Of a DNA stretch of 42,529 nucleotides, positions 18,537-27,408 are shown piece by piece. The DNA is from Chloroflexota bacterium (GTDB taxonomy: Bacteria > Chloroflexota > Anaerolineae > Aggregatilineales > Phototrophicaceae): NCBI GenBank assembly GCA_026713245.1, contig JAPOOU010000055.1:1-42529 (forward strand), in the 5' to 3' direction. The notes under the pieces were generated by a model. The model saw nothing but the letters and a program-made list of their open reading frames with translations, made no database searches and was not told where the DNA came from. Numbering within the stretch: position 1 is the stretch's first letter; the number at the start of each line of letters is the position of its first letter. The position numbers were made by a program, and so were the translations under genes.

Positions 18537-19172
18537 TCAGTCTTCGTCAAGGTAGTAAGTCATGTGTTGCAGGTGCGTAACGGGATCAATGTATTGGATC
18601 TGTACATTAGTTGGTACGGTGATGTTGATCGGGGCGTAGTTCAAAATTGCCTGGACACCGGCATCGACCAGTTGATCGGCCACAGACTGCGCATGTTCGG
18701 CAGGGACCGCGAGCATAGCGATTTTGATGCCTTCATCACGTATCGTCTCCTTCAGATCCGCTATCGGTTTCACGATGAACTCGTCAATTGCCAGTCCGAT
18801 CTTCTGCGGGCTGACGTCAAATAGGTGGGCGATACGAAAACCGCGGTCTTGAAAGCCTCGATATCGTGATATCGCGATGCCTAGATTGCCAGCGCCGACG
18901 ACGACTACCATCCATTCTTGATTGACTTGTAACACATCTTGCAGCTTTTCGATCAGGTATTCAATGCGGTAACCGGTGCCTTGTTTGCCAAATCCGCCAA
19001 AGTGAGACAAATCCTTGCGTATCTGCGCCGAACTGATATCCAGGCGCTTGCCTAACTCATGCGATGACGTGACGTCTTTTTCCTCTTGCTGTAATCGGCG
19101 CAATGCGCGTAGATACAACGGCAAGCGACCGATCACTATGTCAGGAATGTTTTCCGACGGCTTCACCAACAT
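18537..19172 (-). CDS. rex: redox-sensing transcriptional repressor Rex
   Basis: 211 residues. N-terminal winged helix (RLPLYLRALRRLQ, then ISSAQIRKDLSHFGGFGKQG, the DNA-recognition helix and diagnostic Rex signature), then a Rossmann domain with VVVVGAGNLGIAI that senses the NADH/NAD+ ratio, and a C-terminal domain-swap helix. In the known family, NAD+ favours DNA binding and NADH releases it, derepressing respiratory and fermentative genes. A Rex-like operator lies 19 bases before the ATG, consistent with autoregulation. Convergent with the mreB-like gene. Confidence 0.95.
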   Translation of the reverse strand: MLVKPSENIPDIVIGRLPLYLRALRRLQQEEKDVTSSHELGKRLDISSAQIRKDLSHFGGFGKQGTGYRIEYLIEKLQDVLQVNQEWMVVVVGAGNLGIAISRYRGFQDRGFRIAHLFDVSPQKIGLAIDEFIVKPIADLKETIRDEGIKIAMLAVPAEHAQSVADQLVDAGVQAILNYAPINITVPTNVQIQYIDPVTHLQHMTYYLDED

Positions 19173-19190
19173 TTATCCCAGCCAAGCTGT

Positions 19191-19208
19191 TTGTGAAACT
19201 TTCTACAA
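19191..19208. promoter_or_regulatory. candidate Rex operator in front of rex
   Basis: TTGTGAAACTTTCTACAA: exact TTGTGAA half-site, four-base spacer, second half five of seven to TTCACAA. It lies 19 bases upstream of the rex start, where Rex autoregulatory sites are commonly found. Confidence 0.55.
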
Positions 19209-19286
19209 TTCAATACTACCACCGAGCGCTTAATCCCGCTAGACAGCAGAATTGTCGACCAGAGCAATCGCACTACCACCATGTTT

Positions 19287-19615
19287 TGTCAAATGTCAAA
19301 TGAATCTAACGAATTTTAGGGGCGAACCTGTGAATGGCCCCTGTTTACGTAAACCGCGTCGCTTATACGACGAGACGGCTTACGATTTTGCGTGAGCGCG
19401 ACATTCCTGTGACCTTTTCGCTGCCGCCGAGCGGCTGTTTACGTAAACCGCGTCTCTTATACGACGAGACGGCTTACGATTTTGCGTGAGCGCGACATTC
19501 CTGTGACCCTTTCGCTGCCGCCGAGCGGCTACATTGCCTCCTTTTTTCCAGAAAAGGAGGCAATGTCTCGGTGTCTTCGGTGGTTACGGAAAAATGTGGT
19601 GCGATTGCTCTGTTT
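19287..19615 (+). repeat. composite repeat with two tandem core copies (G1, G2)
   Basis: The largest repeat locus. An AT-rich upstream module (19287-19320) is followed by two nearly identical core copies in direct tandem: G1 at 19337-19436 and G2 at 19437-19531, both with hairpin CGTC...GACG variants and both containing GCCGCCGAGCGGC. A downstream module (19532-19615) has a perfect 14-bp hairpin and GGTGGTTACGGAAAAATG. The upstream and downstream modules recur around the copy at 25265. G1 and G2 differ at only a few positions, so the duplication is recent. The rest of the gap to 19779 holds no gene I can support. Confidence 0.85.
19532..19565. repeat. perfect 14-bp inverted repeat
   Basis: CATTGCCTCCTTTT pairs with AAAAGGAGGCAATG across the loop ttccag. 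There is no T-run after the 3' arm, so it is unlikely to be a simple terminator; it is part of the composite repeat. In the corresponding module at 25360 the right arm is altered and the palindrome is lost. Confidence 0.7.
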
Positions 19616-19779
19616 GTCTAAGCTTCGCTGCCGTCTGCCTGGGCAGGTTGCCCGGTGTTTGCCCTTGCTTGCAAGCTTAAGGCGGCGATGCTAAAATCCC
19701 AGCACCGTTTACATTGCAGCTCGATTCGAGAATTGCTAATGCGCCGCTTCTAGGACTGGCGCCGGCTAAGTGAGGGAAA

Positions 19780-20364
19780 ATGGCCGTCGACGGGACGACC
19801 GACAACAGCAAGAGCGAGCAGTTGACGAATGACTTGCAGATCGTGCATGACAGCATGCTCGATGGCTTGGGACAACTGGCCGATTATTTTGGCTTCAGTT
19901 CAGTGATGGGGCAGTTGTTCGGCACCTTGCTCCTGAGCGCGGAACCCTTGTCCCTGGACGATATGACATCCCGCCTGGGCATGTCCAAAGCCAGCGTGAG
20001 CACGAATATGCGCTCGCTGGAACGCATGGGTATGGTGAGGCAGGTGTGGGTGCGGGGCGGAAGCGGAAGGCGCAAATACTATCAAGCTGAGACGGATTTC
20101 TGGCAAATTTTCTCGAACATTCTCAGTGGTCGCGAGCTCCGTGATGTCGAGCGCGCCTTGGCGGTGATGGAAGAAAACAGACAGCGCATTTCTGGCACCA
20201 TAGATGACTTGCCCTACGACGAACAATTGCTGGCTCGTCTTTACCTCGATCGCATCGCGCAGATCCAGGCGCTCTTTCGATTCGCGCAATTGATCATCAA
20301 TAGCGTACTCAATCAAGTCAAAAGCATTGACGTTTCGAACGTCTCTGGCGTAGAGCTGCAGTAG
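19780..20364 (+). CDS. GbsR/MarR-family transcriptional regulator
   Basis: 194 residues. A winged-helix domain spans about residues 30-105: LFGTLLLSAEPLSLDDMTSRLGMSKASVSTNMRSLERMGMVR holds the helix-turn-helix (in pieces) and the wing VWVRGGSGRRKYYQAE follows. This is the layout of the GbsR subgroup of MarR-like repressors, which often control osmoprotectant, choline or membrane-transport genes. The C-terminal helices (about 120-185) should mediate dimerisation. No obvious target lies next to it: upstream is the composite repeat, downstream a tRNA. The start ATG is preceded by GTGAGGGA. Confidence 0.85.
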   Translation: MAVDGTTDNSKSEQLTNDLQIVHDSMLDGLGQLADYFGFSSVMGQLFGTLLLSAEPLSLDDMTSRLGMSKASVSTNMRSLERMGMVRQVWVRGGSGRRKYYQAETDFWQIFSNILSGRELRDVERALAVMEENRQRISGTIDDLPYDEQLLARLYLDRIAQIQALFRFAQLIINSVLNQVKSIDVSNVSGVELQ

Positions 20365-20374
20365 CTATCTGCCC

Positions 20375-20403
20375 TTGTAGGCTCATTCTGGCGTCATTAT
20401 AAT
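20375..20403 (+). promoter_or_regulatory. predicted promoter upstream of tRNA-Leu
   Basis: TTGTAG (20375-20380), 17-base spacer, TATAAT (20398-20403). The -10 is perfect and the -35 keeps TTG. It would start RNA about 95 bases before the tRNA. Confidence 0.45.
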
Positions 20404-20506
20404 GTTGGCCTGGCCTCCGGATTCTTCGGGCTTTGCGTCCGAGCGAGGCTGGGGCGCAGATTGACTGTATAAGTAAGAAGACTTGTGCCGGAGGCGTTGA
20501 ATCCCT

Positions 20507-20588
20507 GGGGAAGTGGCGGAATTGGCAGACGCGCATGACTTAGGATCATGTCTCTTTTGAGGTGAGGGTTCGAGTCCCTCCTTCCTCA
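20507..20588 (+). tRNA. tRNA-Leu (anticodon UAG)
   Basis: Class II tRNA of 82 bases without encoded CCA. Acceptor arm GGGGAAG pairs with CTTCCTC (one G-U), discriminator A. Anticodon stem CATGA/TCATG closes a seven-base loop CTTAGGA, placing TAG at the anticodon, which reads CUA and other CUN leucine codons. A long variable arm (CTC-tttt-GAG) and T arm GAGGG/CCCTC with TTCGAGT complete the cloverleaf. Confidence 0.95.
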
Positions 20589-20607
20589 AAATGCAAATTA
20601 CAACTTC

Positions 20608-20634
20608 GGGCGCGGTCCGCGCCTTTGTCTTTTC
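20608..20634 (+). terminator. probable terminator after tRNA-Leu
   Basis: GC-rich stem GGCGCG-gtc-CGCGCC (20609-20623) followed by TTTGTCTTTT. It lies 20 bases after the tRNA and before the trigger factor gene, separating the two transcripts. Confidence 0.6.
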
Positions 20635-20703
20635 TGATACAACCTTTACTTTGTGCTTAAGACTCACCTGCTAGAATCCAGTGACAAGATCGAGGATGAC
20701 GAT

Positions 20704-22398
20704 TTGAACTTGCAGACCGAGAGAATCGAAAACCACCGAGCGCAACTGACTATCGAGATTGAAGAAGATCAGTTGGAATCGGCCAAGCAGAAGGCTGCTC
20801 GTCAGATTTCGCAGCGTGTGCGTATCAAGGGCTTTCGTAAAGGCAAGGCGCCTTATCGCCTGGTCGCGCAATACGTGGGCGAAGCGGCGATCCTGGAAGA
20901 AGCGGTTGAATCGCTCGGCGACAATCTGTATAAGCAGGCGCTTAAGGAGTCCGAAGTCACGCCGTATGGCCCAGGCGCTTTCGAAGATTTCAAGATCGAG
21001 CCCGCGCCTACCTTCGTGTTTTCAGTACCCTTGCACCCAGAAGTTGACTTGAACAATTACCAAGACGTCCGTGTCGACTTTGAAGCGCCTGAAGTCAGCG
21101 ATGAAGACGTGGAGCAAGCGTTGCAGCAATTGCGCATGCGTGAACTCGAGGTTCTTGACGCCGAGCGTAAAGTGGCGGAATCAGGCGACCGGGTTACGGT
21201 AGCGGTAGACAGCGAATTCGTAGACGGCGAAGAGCCCGACGAAGATGAGCCTGAGCCTGTCGACGACGGCGAAGATCAAACGGATGACGACGAGAACGCT
21301 GATGGTGGGTCACATGATGCGGCCGCGAACAAAGATGACGATATGCCCTATGTGCCGCGCAAGGGCGACACCTTTGTTCACGATGAAAACGCTGTCGTGA
21401 TCCTGGATCCCGAGGAAGAACCGTTTGTCGAAGGTTTCGTTGATGCCATTGTCGACGCTGAACTGGGCTCTGATATTCTATTCGAGTTGACAATTCCCGA
21501 CGATGATTCCTACAAGACGATAGCCAACCGCCGCGTGAGCTTTGTGGTGACGCTCAAACAGATAGAGTCGATCCGGATTCCGGAACTTGACGATGCCTTT
21601 GCGGAAAGCATTAGCAAGAATCGCGGCGACGAAGTGACGGACATGGCAGGCCTGCGGGTATCCATTCGCGATGATCTGGAAAGAGCGGCGCGGGAGCGGA
21701 CCGAGTCGGAATATAGCGGACAAGTATTGGAAAAGATCGTCGAAGGCGCCGACATTCGTTATCCTGAAGTGATGCTCGATGAACGCGTAGACGATATGAT
21801 CGATGAATTCGCGGGAAACCTAAAGCGGCAAAATCTCAGCCTCGAGGACTACTTCCGTCATACCGGCGACAGCCTGGAGACCTTGAAGTTGCAATACCAG
21901 GAGCCGGCGACGCAATCTCTCAAACAAAGCCTGGTCGTTATGGAGTTGATCAAGGAGGAAGAGGTCAAGGCGACTGATGAGCAAATTGACCTGCGGATGG
22001 ATTTGATTGTGTCCGGCTTCGGGCAGAGCCCCGAGCTCCGCAAACTGTTCGATACGCCGCAAATGCGCTCCAATCTTCGCAATGAATTGATAATTGGCCA
22101 GGCTAACCAACTACTTTGCGCCATCGGCCGCGGCGAAGACCCTGCCATGGCTTTAGAATCGTATGACGCGCGACTGATCGACGACGCAAAACTGGCGCAA
22201 GAAAGTCTGGAAAGACTGCAAGGCTATCTGGAAATGCAAGACAGCGATATGTCTACCGAGGCTCAGTCCGGCGAAGATAATCTTGAGCCAGACCAGGAAG
22301 ATTTACCGACAAGTGAAGCCGAAGTGACATCAGCGGAGACAGCCGACGCCAGCGATGCGGAAGCAGAGAACATTGAAAAAAGCGGTGATGTCGATTGA
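20704..22398 (+). CDS. tig: trigger factor, with large acidic insertion and tail
   Basis: Ribosome-associated chaperone and peptidyl-prolyl isomerase. I chose TTG at 20704 because AGGA is seven bases upstream and the protein then begins (M)NLQTERIENHRAQLTIEIE, exactly the family pattern; a GTG at 20653 would add 17 residues. The ribosome-docking signature GFRKGKAP is present near residue 40. The FKBP-like domain is interrupted at about 180-230 by a stretch dominated by Asp and Glu. The C-terminal arm (IRYPEVMLDERVDDMIDEF onwards) ends in another about 45-residue acidic tail. At 564 residues it is about 100 longer than most trigger factors. Followed by clpP and clpX in the classic order. Confidence 0.93.
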   Translation: MNLQTERIENHRAQLTIEIEEDQLESAKQKAARQISQRVRIKGFRKGKAPYRLVAQYVGEAAILEEAVESLGDNLYKQALKESEVTPYGPGAFEDFKIEPAPTFVFSVPLHPEVDLNNYQDVRVDFEAPEVSDEDVEQALQQLRMRELEVLDAERKVAESGDRVTVAVDSEFVDGEEPDEDEPEPVDDGEDQTDDDENADGGSHDAAANKDDDMPYVPRKGDTFVHDENAVVILDPEEEPFVEGFVDAIVDAELGSDILFELTIPDDDSYKTIANRRVSFVVTLKQIESIRIPELDDAFAESISKNRGDEVTDMAGLRVSIRDDLERAARERTESEYSGQVLEKIVEGADIRYPEVMLDERVDDMIDEFAGNLKRQNLSLEDYFRHTGDSLETLKLQYQEPATQSLKQSLVVMELIKEEEVKATDEQIDLRMDLIVSGFGQSPELRKLFDTPQMRSNLRNELIIGQANQLLCAIGRGEDPAMALESYDARLIDDAKLAQESLERLQGYLEMQDSDMSTEAQSGEDNLEPDQEDLPTSEAEVTSAETADASDAEAENIEKSGDVD

Positions 22399-22428
22399 TA
22401 GCGATTCCCACCTGAGATTGAAAGGCAA

Positions 22429-23055
22429 ATGACACGGATGATGAACAGCATTCACAACGTAATCCCTATGGTGATCGAGCAAGGGAGCCGCGGCGAGCGC
22501 GCCTACGATATCTATTCTCTCTTGCTCAAGGAACGAATAATATTCGTCGGCAGCGGGATCAATGATCAAATCGCTAACTTGATCGTCGCGCAGATGCTAT
22601 TTCTGGAACGCGAAGGTCCCGACCGCCGTATCCAGATGTACATCAATTCACCCGGCGGGATCGTTTACGCCGGCATGGCCATTTACGATACAATGCAGCA
22701 AGTAACGGCGCCGGTAAGTACTGTCGCCGTCGGCATTACCGCCAGTTTCGGTACGGTATTGCTGACGTCCGGCGAAGCGGGAATGCGGCTGGCTTTGCCC
22801 AACGCCACCATCCATATGCACCAGCCGCTGGGTGGGGCGCAAGGTCAGGCTTCCGACATTATTATTCAGGCCGAAGAGATTGTCCGGTTGAAGAAACGGT
22901 TGATCGAAATCTTCGTGCACCACACGGGCCGCACAGCTGAAGAGATCGAACGAGTCACCGATCGTGATGTTTACATGACCGCGCAAGAGGCGACCGACTT
23001 CGGCCTGACTGATTCCGTGTTGATTTCCGAGGAGCGGGAGGCTGAGGGGGTTTAA
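22429..23055 (+). CDS. clpP: ATP-dependent Clp protease proteolytic subunit
   Basis: Tetradecameric serine protease that degrades substrates unfolded by ClpX. About 208 residues. The catalytic triad is visible: Ser in [14 protein letters not shown], His in IHMHQPLGG, and Asp in [12 protein letters not shown]. The ribbon [20 protein letters not shown] is diagnostic. ATG at 22429 has AAAGG only three bases before it; ATG at 22438 or 22441 is also possible and would remove three or four residues from the propeptide region. It lies 30 bases after tig and one base before clpX, so the three form an operon. Confidence 0.96.
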   Translation: MTRMMNSIHNVIPMVIEQGSRGERAYDIYSLLLKERIIFVGSGINDQIANLIVAQMLFLEREGPDRRIQMYINSPGGIVYAGMAIYDTMQQVTAPVSTVAVGITASFGTVLLTSGEAGMRLALPNATIHMHQPLGGAQGQASDIIIQAEEIVRLKKRLIEIFVHHTGRTAEEIERVTDRDVYMTAQEATDFGLTDSVLISEEREAEGV

Positions 23056-23056
23056 C

Positions 23057-24340
23057 GTGACCTTTCCTACAGTTAGGCATCGCTGTACCTTCTGTGGACG
23101 CTCGCACGATGAAGTTGATCGACTGATCGCCGGGCCCGACAATGTATTCATCTGCAATTTCTGTGTCGAACTGTGTTATAACTTGCTGGCCAATGAAGAG
23201 GGTGAAGAGCAGGAGATCGAGAGCAACCTCGAATTCGAATTGCTGCTGTCTCCGCGCCAGATCGCCGAGCGACTTGACGAGTATGTGATCGGTCAGCGCG
23301 ACGCCAAGCGCGTATTGAGCGTCGCAGTCTACAACCATTACAAGCGCATTCAATCGAACCTGGAACCCGAAGACCTTGAACTGGACAAGAGCAATATCCT
23401 TTTGTTGGGTCCGACAGGCTCGGGCAAGACACTCCTGGCGCAAACCCTGGCGCGGATTCTTGATGTCCCAATCTGTATCACGGACGCAACCGCGCTGACA
23501 GAGGCCGGATACGTCGGTGAAGATGTGGAGAATATCCTGCTGCGCCTGATTCAGGCGGCCGACGGCGATATCGCCCGCGCGGAACGAGGCATCATCTATA
23601 TTGACGAAATCGACAAAATCTCGCGAAAGTCTAATGCCAATCCATCGATCACGCGCGATGTCTCTGGCGAAGGCGTACAGCAAGCGCTGCTCAAAATTAT
23701 CGAAGGCGCTATCGCCAATGTTCCGCCGCAGGGCGGGCGCAAGCATCCGCACCAGGAATTTCTGCAGATCGACACCCGTAATATCTTGTTCATTGTGGGT
23801 GGTACATTTTCCGGCATCGAAGACGTTGTGCGAAGGCGTGTTGGCATGAAGAGCAAGATGGGTTTCGGCGCGCAGCAAGACGATCAACGCGAAACAAACA
23901 ATGACCTCTTGAAGGAGCTATTGCCCGAAGATTTGATCCAGCACGGAATGATCCCCGAAATGGTCGGTCGCTTGCCGGTGCTTGTTACGTTGGCAGCGCT
24001 CGAACTTGATGATTTGGTCCGCATCATGGTCGAGCCCAAGAACGCGCTTGTCAAACAATACGAGCATCTGCTCTCGCTGGACGAAGTTGAGCTTGTATTT
24101 GAAGAGCCCGCTCTGCGCGCGGCCGCGGAATTGGCGATCAGCCGCGAAACCGGCGCGCGCGGCTTGCGCTCGATAATCGAATCTTGCTTGCTGGACGTCA
24201 TGTACGAGGCGCCAAGCCGCAATGACATCATAAAGGTCGTCATCAGCGAGAGCGTGGTTCGTGGCGAGGTGAATCCGCAAATCGTCGCGAGCGACGGCTC
24301 GGCCATATCACTATCCGACGAGATCAATCCAGCCGCATGA
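23057..24340 (+). CDS. clpX: ATP-dependent Clp protease ATP-binding subunit ClpX
   Basis: Hexameric AAA+ unfoldase partner of ClpP. 427 residues. The N-terminal zinc finger has Cys10, Cys13, Cys33 and Cys36. Walker A GPTGSGKT is near residue 120, Walker [11 protein letters not shown] follows, and the pore segment lies in [30 protein letters not shown] and [13 protein letters not shown] (sensor 2) complete the AAA+ core. The start is GTG at 23057 with a G-rich SD (GAGGGGG) six bases away, directly after the clpP stop. A weak stem (ACCGG/CCGGT then TTTT) lies in the 49-base gap to the convergent gene. Confidence 0.96.
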   Translation: MTFPTVRHRCTFCGRSHDEVDRLIAGPDNVFICNFCVELCYNLLANEEGEEQEIESNLEFELLLSPRQIAERLDEYVIGQRDAKRVLSVAVYNHYKRIQSNLEPEDLELDKSNILLLGPTGSGKTLLAQTLARILDVPICITDATALTEAGYVGEDVENILLRLIQAADGDIARAERGIIYIDEIDKISRKSNANPSITRDVSGEGVQQALLKIIEGAIANVPPQGGRKHPHQEFLQIDTRNILFIVGGTFSGIEDVVRRRVGMKSKMGFGAQQDDQRETNNDLLKELLPEDLIQHGMIPEMVGRLPVLVTLAALELDDLVRIMVEPKNALVKQYEHLLSLDEVELVFEEPALRAAAELAISRETGARGLRSIIESCLLDVMYEAPSRNDIIKVVISESVVRGEVNPQIVASDGSAISLSDEINPAA

Positions 24341-24389
24341 ATACTCAACTGTCGACCGGTCCATACCGCGCGCCTGCCGGTTTTCAGTT

Positions 24390-25010
24390 TCATTGGCCGA
24401 CAGGCAACAGCAGTACTTCTGAATGCGGAGCCGCTCTTACTTTGAAGCTCTGAGCGTCCAGCGCCGTCGCTTCTTCCCCGGCGCGCCCCCAATTGTAAGG
24501 AATGGTCCAGCGTGGCTTCAGCATCGTTACCAGCCGCAGCGCTTCTTCAACCGACAAACGACCATAACCATCAATGGGCAAAAGCAAGATGTCAGGACGG
24601 AGCATGGACATTTCCGGCACGATATTCGAGTCACCGACATAATAAATGTCGTAGAACTGCATAGATATTACGAATCCCAGGCCCCTGTCTCTTCGTGGGT
24701 GACGAGGGTCGCGTGAATACGCCGGAACTGCTTTGATGCTCGCCTTGCCCAGACTTATGCTCTGCCAATCTCGGATAACCTTTGCGCCCGTGACGACGCG
24801 TCCCACCGCCTCGTTTCCTATGACAACGGTGTTGTCGCCACGTATTTTCTCGATATCTGCGGGCGAACAATGATCGTAATGATCATGACCTACGAGTATG
24901 ATATCCGGCGCTGCATCTTCCTGTACGACGCGCCACGGGGCAATCTGTATGCGCGGATCCCCGTCAATAACAAAACTGCTATGTCCCTGCCACTTGATTT
25001 TTTCGATCAA
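24390..25010 (-). CDS. metallo-beta-lactamase-fold hydrolase (COG2220-like)
   Basis: 206 residues of the MBL superfamily. The HxHxDH metal motif appears as VGHDHYDHCSP, preceded by the typical GHSSF turn near the N-terminus and followed by VGDSNIVPEM, the GD...metal-bridging Asp, and LLLPIDGYGRLS. This resembles the UlaG/UPF0173 group of predicted phosphodiesterase or lactonase enzymes; the true substrate is unknown. The start is TTG at 25010 ((M)IEKIKWQGHSSF). Convergent with clpX. Upstream (25011-25171) I see no promoter. Confidence 0.85.
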   Translation of the reverse strand: MIEKIKWQGHSSFVIDGDPRIQIAPWRVVQEDAAPDIILVGHDHYDHCSPADIEKIRGDNTVVIGNEAVGRVVTGAKVIRDWQSISLGKASIKAVPAYSRDPRHPRRDRGLGFVISMQFYDIYYVGDSNIVPEMSMLRPDILLLPIDGYGRLSVEEALRLVTMLKPRWTIPYNWGRAGEEATALDAQSFKVRAAPHSEVLLLPVGQ

Positions 25011-25171
25011 CGCCTGGCGCCCTCAACGCGTTTGATGCTGCAATGATATGCAACTAAAGCGGCATCTGTTTCCCACAATTATAGATTGGATATCTGGACC
25101 TGGAAATCTAATCGACCGTCGCGGAAGGTTTTCCAGCTGAACACAGATCAATCGGACCAGAACCATTTTCG

Positions 25172-25448
25172 TGTCAAATGTAACGTAAATCTAATGATTT
25201 GTAGGGGCGACGCCTTGTTTCGCCCATGAAAACAGCGAGAATATCGTGGGCGATTCACAGAATCGCCCCTGTTTACGTAAACCGCGTCGCTCTAGCGACG
25301 AGAAGGCTTACGATTTTGCGTGAGCGCTGCTGACCTTTTCGCTGCCGCCGAGCGGCTACATTGGCTCCTTTTTGCCAGAAATAGAGTTAAATCTCGCCGC
25401 TCTCGGTGCCCTCGGTGGTTACGGAAAATGTGCCGAGATCGCTCTGGG
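25172..25448 (+). repeat. composite repeat with core copy H
   Basis: Upstream module from 25172 (GTCAAATG, AATCTAATGATTTGTAGGG), a hairpin pair GGGCGAT...AATCGCCC near 25248-25268, the core at 25265-25359 with the perfect stem CGTCGCT-ct-AGCGACG and GCCGCCGAGCGGC, then a downstream module to about 25448 with CCCTCGGTGGTTACGGAAAA. Same module order as at 19287. This fills the gene-free gap 25011-25531 ahead of obg. Confidence 0.85.
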
Positions 25449-25531
25449 CTGAACAGGATACATCTACACGCCGCTTGAAGTCTCGTGTATGCTTTCTGGC
25501 TTAAGAAAAGGACGATACGGTTTGCGCGACT

Positions 25532-26797
25532 ATGCTAATTGACGAGGCCAAGATTTTTGTTGCCAGCGGCAAGGGCGGTGATGGCATGGTATCGTTCCGG
25601 CGCGAGAAATATGTGCCTCGTGGCGGGCCCTCCGGCGGGAGCGGAGGTCGCGGTGGCGATGTCATCCTTCAAGCGGCAAGCGATCTGAACACGCTGTATT
25701 TCTTCCACAAACGCGTGCATTTCAAGGCGAAAGCGGGCGCCAAGGGCGGTTCCAGCAACAAGTCTGGCGCCGACGCCGACGCGCTAGTGGTTCAGGTCCC
25801 GTTGGGGACGGTCATCCGCGAGGCCAATACAGGACTGGTACTTGCGGATTTGGTCACGGAGGGAGCGCAAGTAGTTGTCGCTCGCGGCGGTCGCGGTGGC
25901 CGTGGCAACGCATTTTTCAAGTCGGCCGCCAATCAGGCGCCGCGACTGGCGGAAAAAGGCGAGCCCGGCGAAGAACGTTGGGTGACGCTGGAACTCAAGA
26001 TGATCGCCGATGTAGCGCTGGTGGGCGTGCCAAATGCCGGCAAGTCAACATTGCTCTCGGTTGTCAGCAACGCCAAGCCGAAGATCGCCGACTATCCCTT
26101 TACGACATTGGAGCCTAACTTGGGCACGGTGATCTATGACAACAACGATCTGGTTTTTGCCGATATACCCGGGCTAATCGAAGGCGCGCATATGGGGGTC
26201 GGCCTGGGACACGCCTTCTTGCGACACGTCCAGCGAACACGCATGATAATTCACGTTCTGGATGGCTCATCCGACGATCCCGTCGCTGACTATAATCAGA
26301 TCAAGGCCGAGTTGGCGCTCTTTGACGATCGGCTGGCTGATCGTCCGGAAATGGTGCTGATCAACAAACTTGATATGCCAGACGTGCGCGAGTATTTGCC
26401 GCTTCTGGAGGAGCAACTGGCGGAACGCGGCGTGGTTGATACTCTCGCAATCTCCGCATTGACGCGAGAAAATGTCACTAGATTGATCCAACTTGTGTTT
26501 GAGATGGCGCCGGAGTCGCCCAACCTGTTCCTGCATCCGGTTAGCGAATTGCCCGTTTACGAACTAGATGACAGCGATGTCTCTTTCGAGATCAATCAAG
26601 AAGATGGCGTCTTTTATGTCAGCGGCGCCGGCATCGGACGAGCGGCAGCCATGACCTACTGGGATTATGAGGAAGCGGTTGCGCGCTTCCAGAAGACGCT
26701 TGATGCGCTGGGGGTCGCCAAGGCATTGGAAGTTGCCGGCATTCAATACGGAGATACGGTCTTTATTGGCGAATACGAATTGGAGTGGTCCGAGTGA
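25532..26797 (+). CDS. obg: GTPase Obg/CgtA (50S ribosome assembly)
   Basis: Essential GTPase acting in late 50S assembly and stress signalling. 421 residues with the three family domains: glycine-rich Obg fold (about 1-157; RREKYVPRGGPSGGSGGRGGD in two pieces), G domain with G1 GVPNAGKST, G3 DIPGLIEGAHMGVGLGH, G4 NKLD and G5 SAL, and a C-terminal OCT domain of about 75 residues (FYVSGAGIGRAAAMTYWDYEEAVARFQK, in pieces). First gene of the obg-nadD unit; its stop overlaps the likely nadD start (GTGA). Confidence 0.96.
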   Translation: MLIDEAKIFVASGKGGDGMVSFRREKYVPRGGPSGGSGGRGGDVILQAASDLNTLYFFHKRVHFKAKAGAKGGSSNKSGADADALVVQVPLGTVIREANTGLVLADLVTEGAQVVVARGGRGGRGNAFFKSAANQAPRLAEKGEPGEERWVTLELKMIADVALVGVPNAGKSTLLSVVSNAKPKIADYPFTTLEPNLGTVIYDNNDLVFADIPGLIEGAHMGVGLGHAFLRHVQRTRMIIHVLDGSSDDPVADYNQIKAELALFDDRLADRPEMVLINKLDMPDVREYLPLLEEQLAERGVVDTLAISALTRENVTRLIQLVFEMAPESPNLFLHPVSELPVYELDDSDVSFEINQEDGVFYVSGAGIGRAAAMTYWDYEEAVARFQKTLDALGVAKALEVAGIQYGDTVFIGEYELEWSE

Positions 26798-27402
26798 AAC
26801 GGGCGCGTATTGGCATTTTGGGCGGAACTTTCGATCCGCCGCAAATGGGCCATCTGATCTTGGCAGAGTATAGCCGAGAAAGCCTGCAGATGGATCATAT
26901 CTTGTTCGTTCCGGTGGCGGATCACCCGGTTAAGCTGGGCGAGATGCGCTTGCCAATCAAGCACCGCCTGACCATGCTGGAACTCGCCATCAAAGGTAAT
27001 CCGCACTTCAGCGTTTCTCGCGTGGATATCGATCGCGAGGGTCCTCACTATTCGGCGGACACGGTCAGCGTCATTCGCGAACAATATCCGGATGCCGAAC
27101 TCTACTTTGTTATGGGCGGGGACAATCTTCGGTCCTTGCCGACATGGAAGCGCGCGCAAGACCTCTATCGATGTTGCCGTCTGGCGGTCATGAAACGAGC
27201 CGACGAAAAAATCGCGCCGGCTATGCACGACCATGTTCTGCCCGGGCTATCGCGGCATGTCGATATCGTCGATGTCCCGATGCTCAGCATGTGGCTTTCT
27301 TCGACATTCGTGGCTGAACGGTTGCGCGACGGCCTCAGCGTTCGCTATCTGGTACCCGATGCGGTGCTTGCATATATTGACGACTACGATCTCTATCGTT
27401 GA
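26794..27402 (+). CDS. nadD: nicotinate-nucleotide adenylyltransferase
   Basis: Transfers AMP to nicotinate mononucleotide in NAD synthesis. The nucleotidyltransferase signature GGTFDPPQMGHLILAE (with the T-x-G-H-like QMGH) is at the N-terminus, and the SSTFVAERLRDG motif near the C-terminus replaces the usual SST-x-I-R. ATG is not available; GTG at 26794 (four-base GTGA overlap with obg, GGAG at 26782-26785) is the best start and gives 202 residues; GTG at 26785 is an alternative. Obg-nadD adjacency is common in bacteria. Confidence 0.93.
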   Translation: MKRARIGILGGTFDPPQMGHLILAEYSRESLQMDHILFVPVADHPVKLGEMRLPIKHRLTMLELAIKGNPHFSVSRVDIDREGPHYSADTVSVIREQYPDAELYFVMGGDNLRSLPTWKRAQDLYRCCRLAVMKRADEKIAPAMHDHVLPGLSRHVDIVDVPMLSMWLSSTFVAERLRDGLSVRYLVPDAVLAYIDDYDLYR

Positions 27403-27408
27403 GCCGCG

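Noticed and set aside
19482-19694. + frame of 70 codons across repeat copy G2
   Set aside because: Encoded by the repeat core and its downstream module; similar frames appear at other copies only because the DNA is repeated.
22438-22457. TTCACAA near the clpP start considered as a Rex site
   Set aside because: The partner half-site at the required four-base spacing does not match TTGTGAA.
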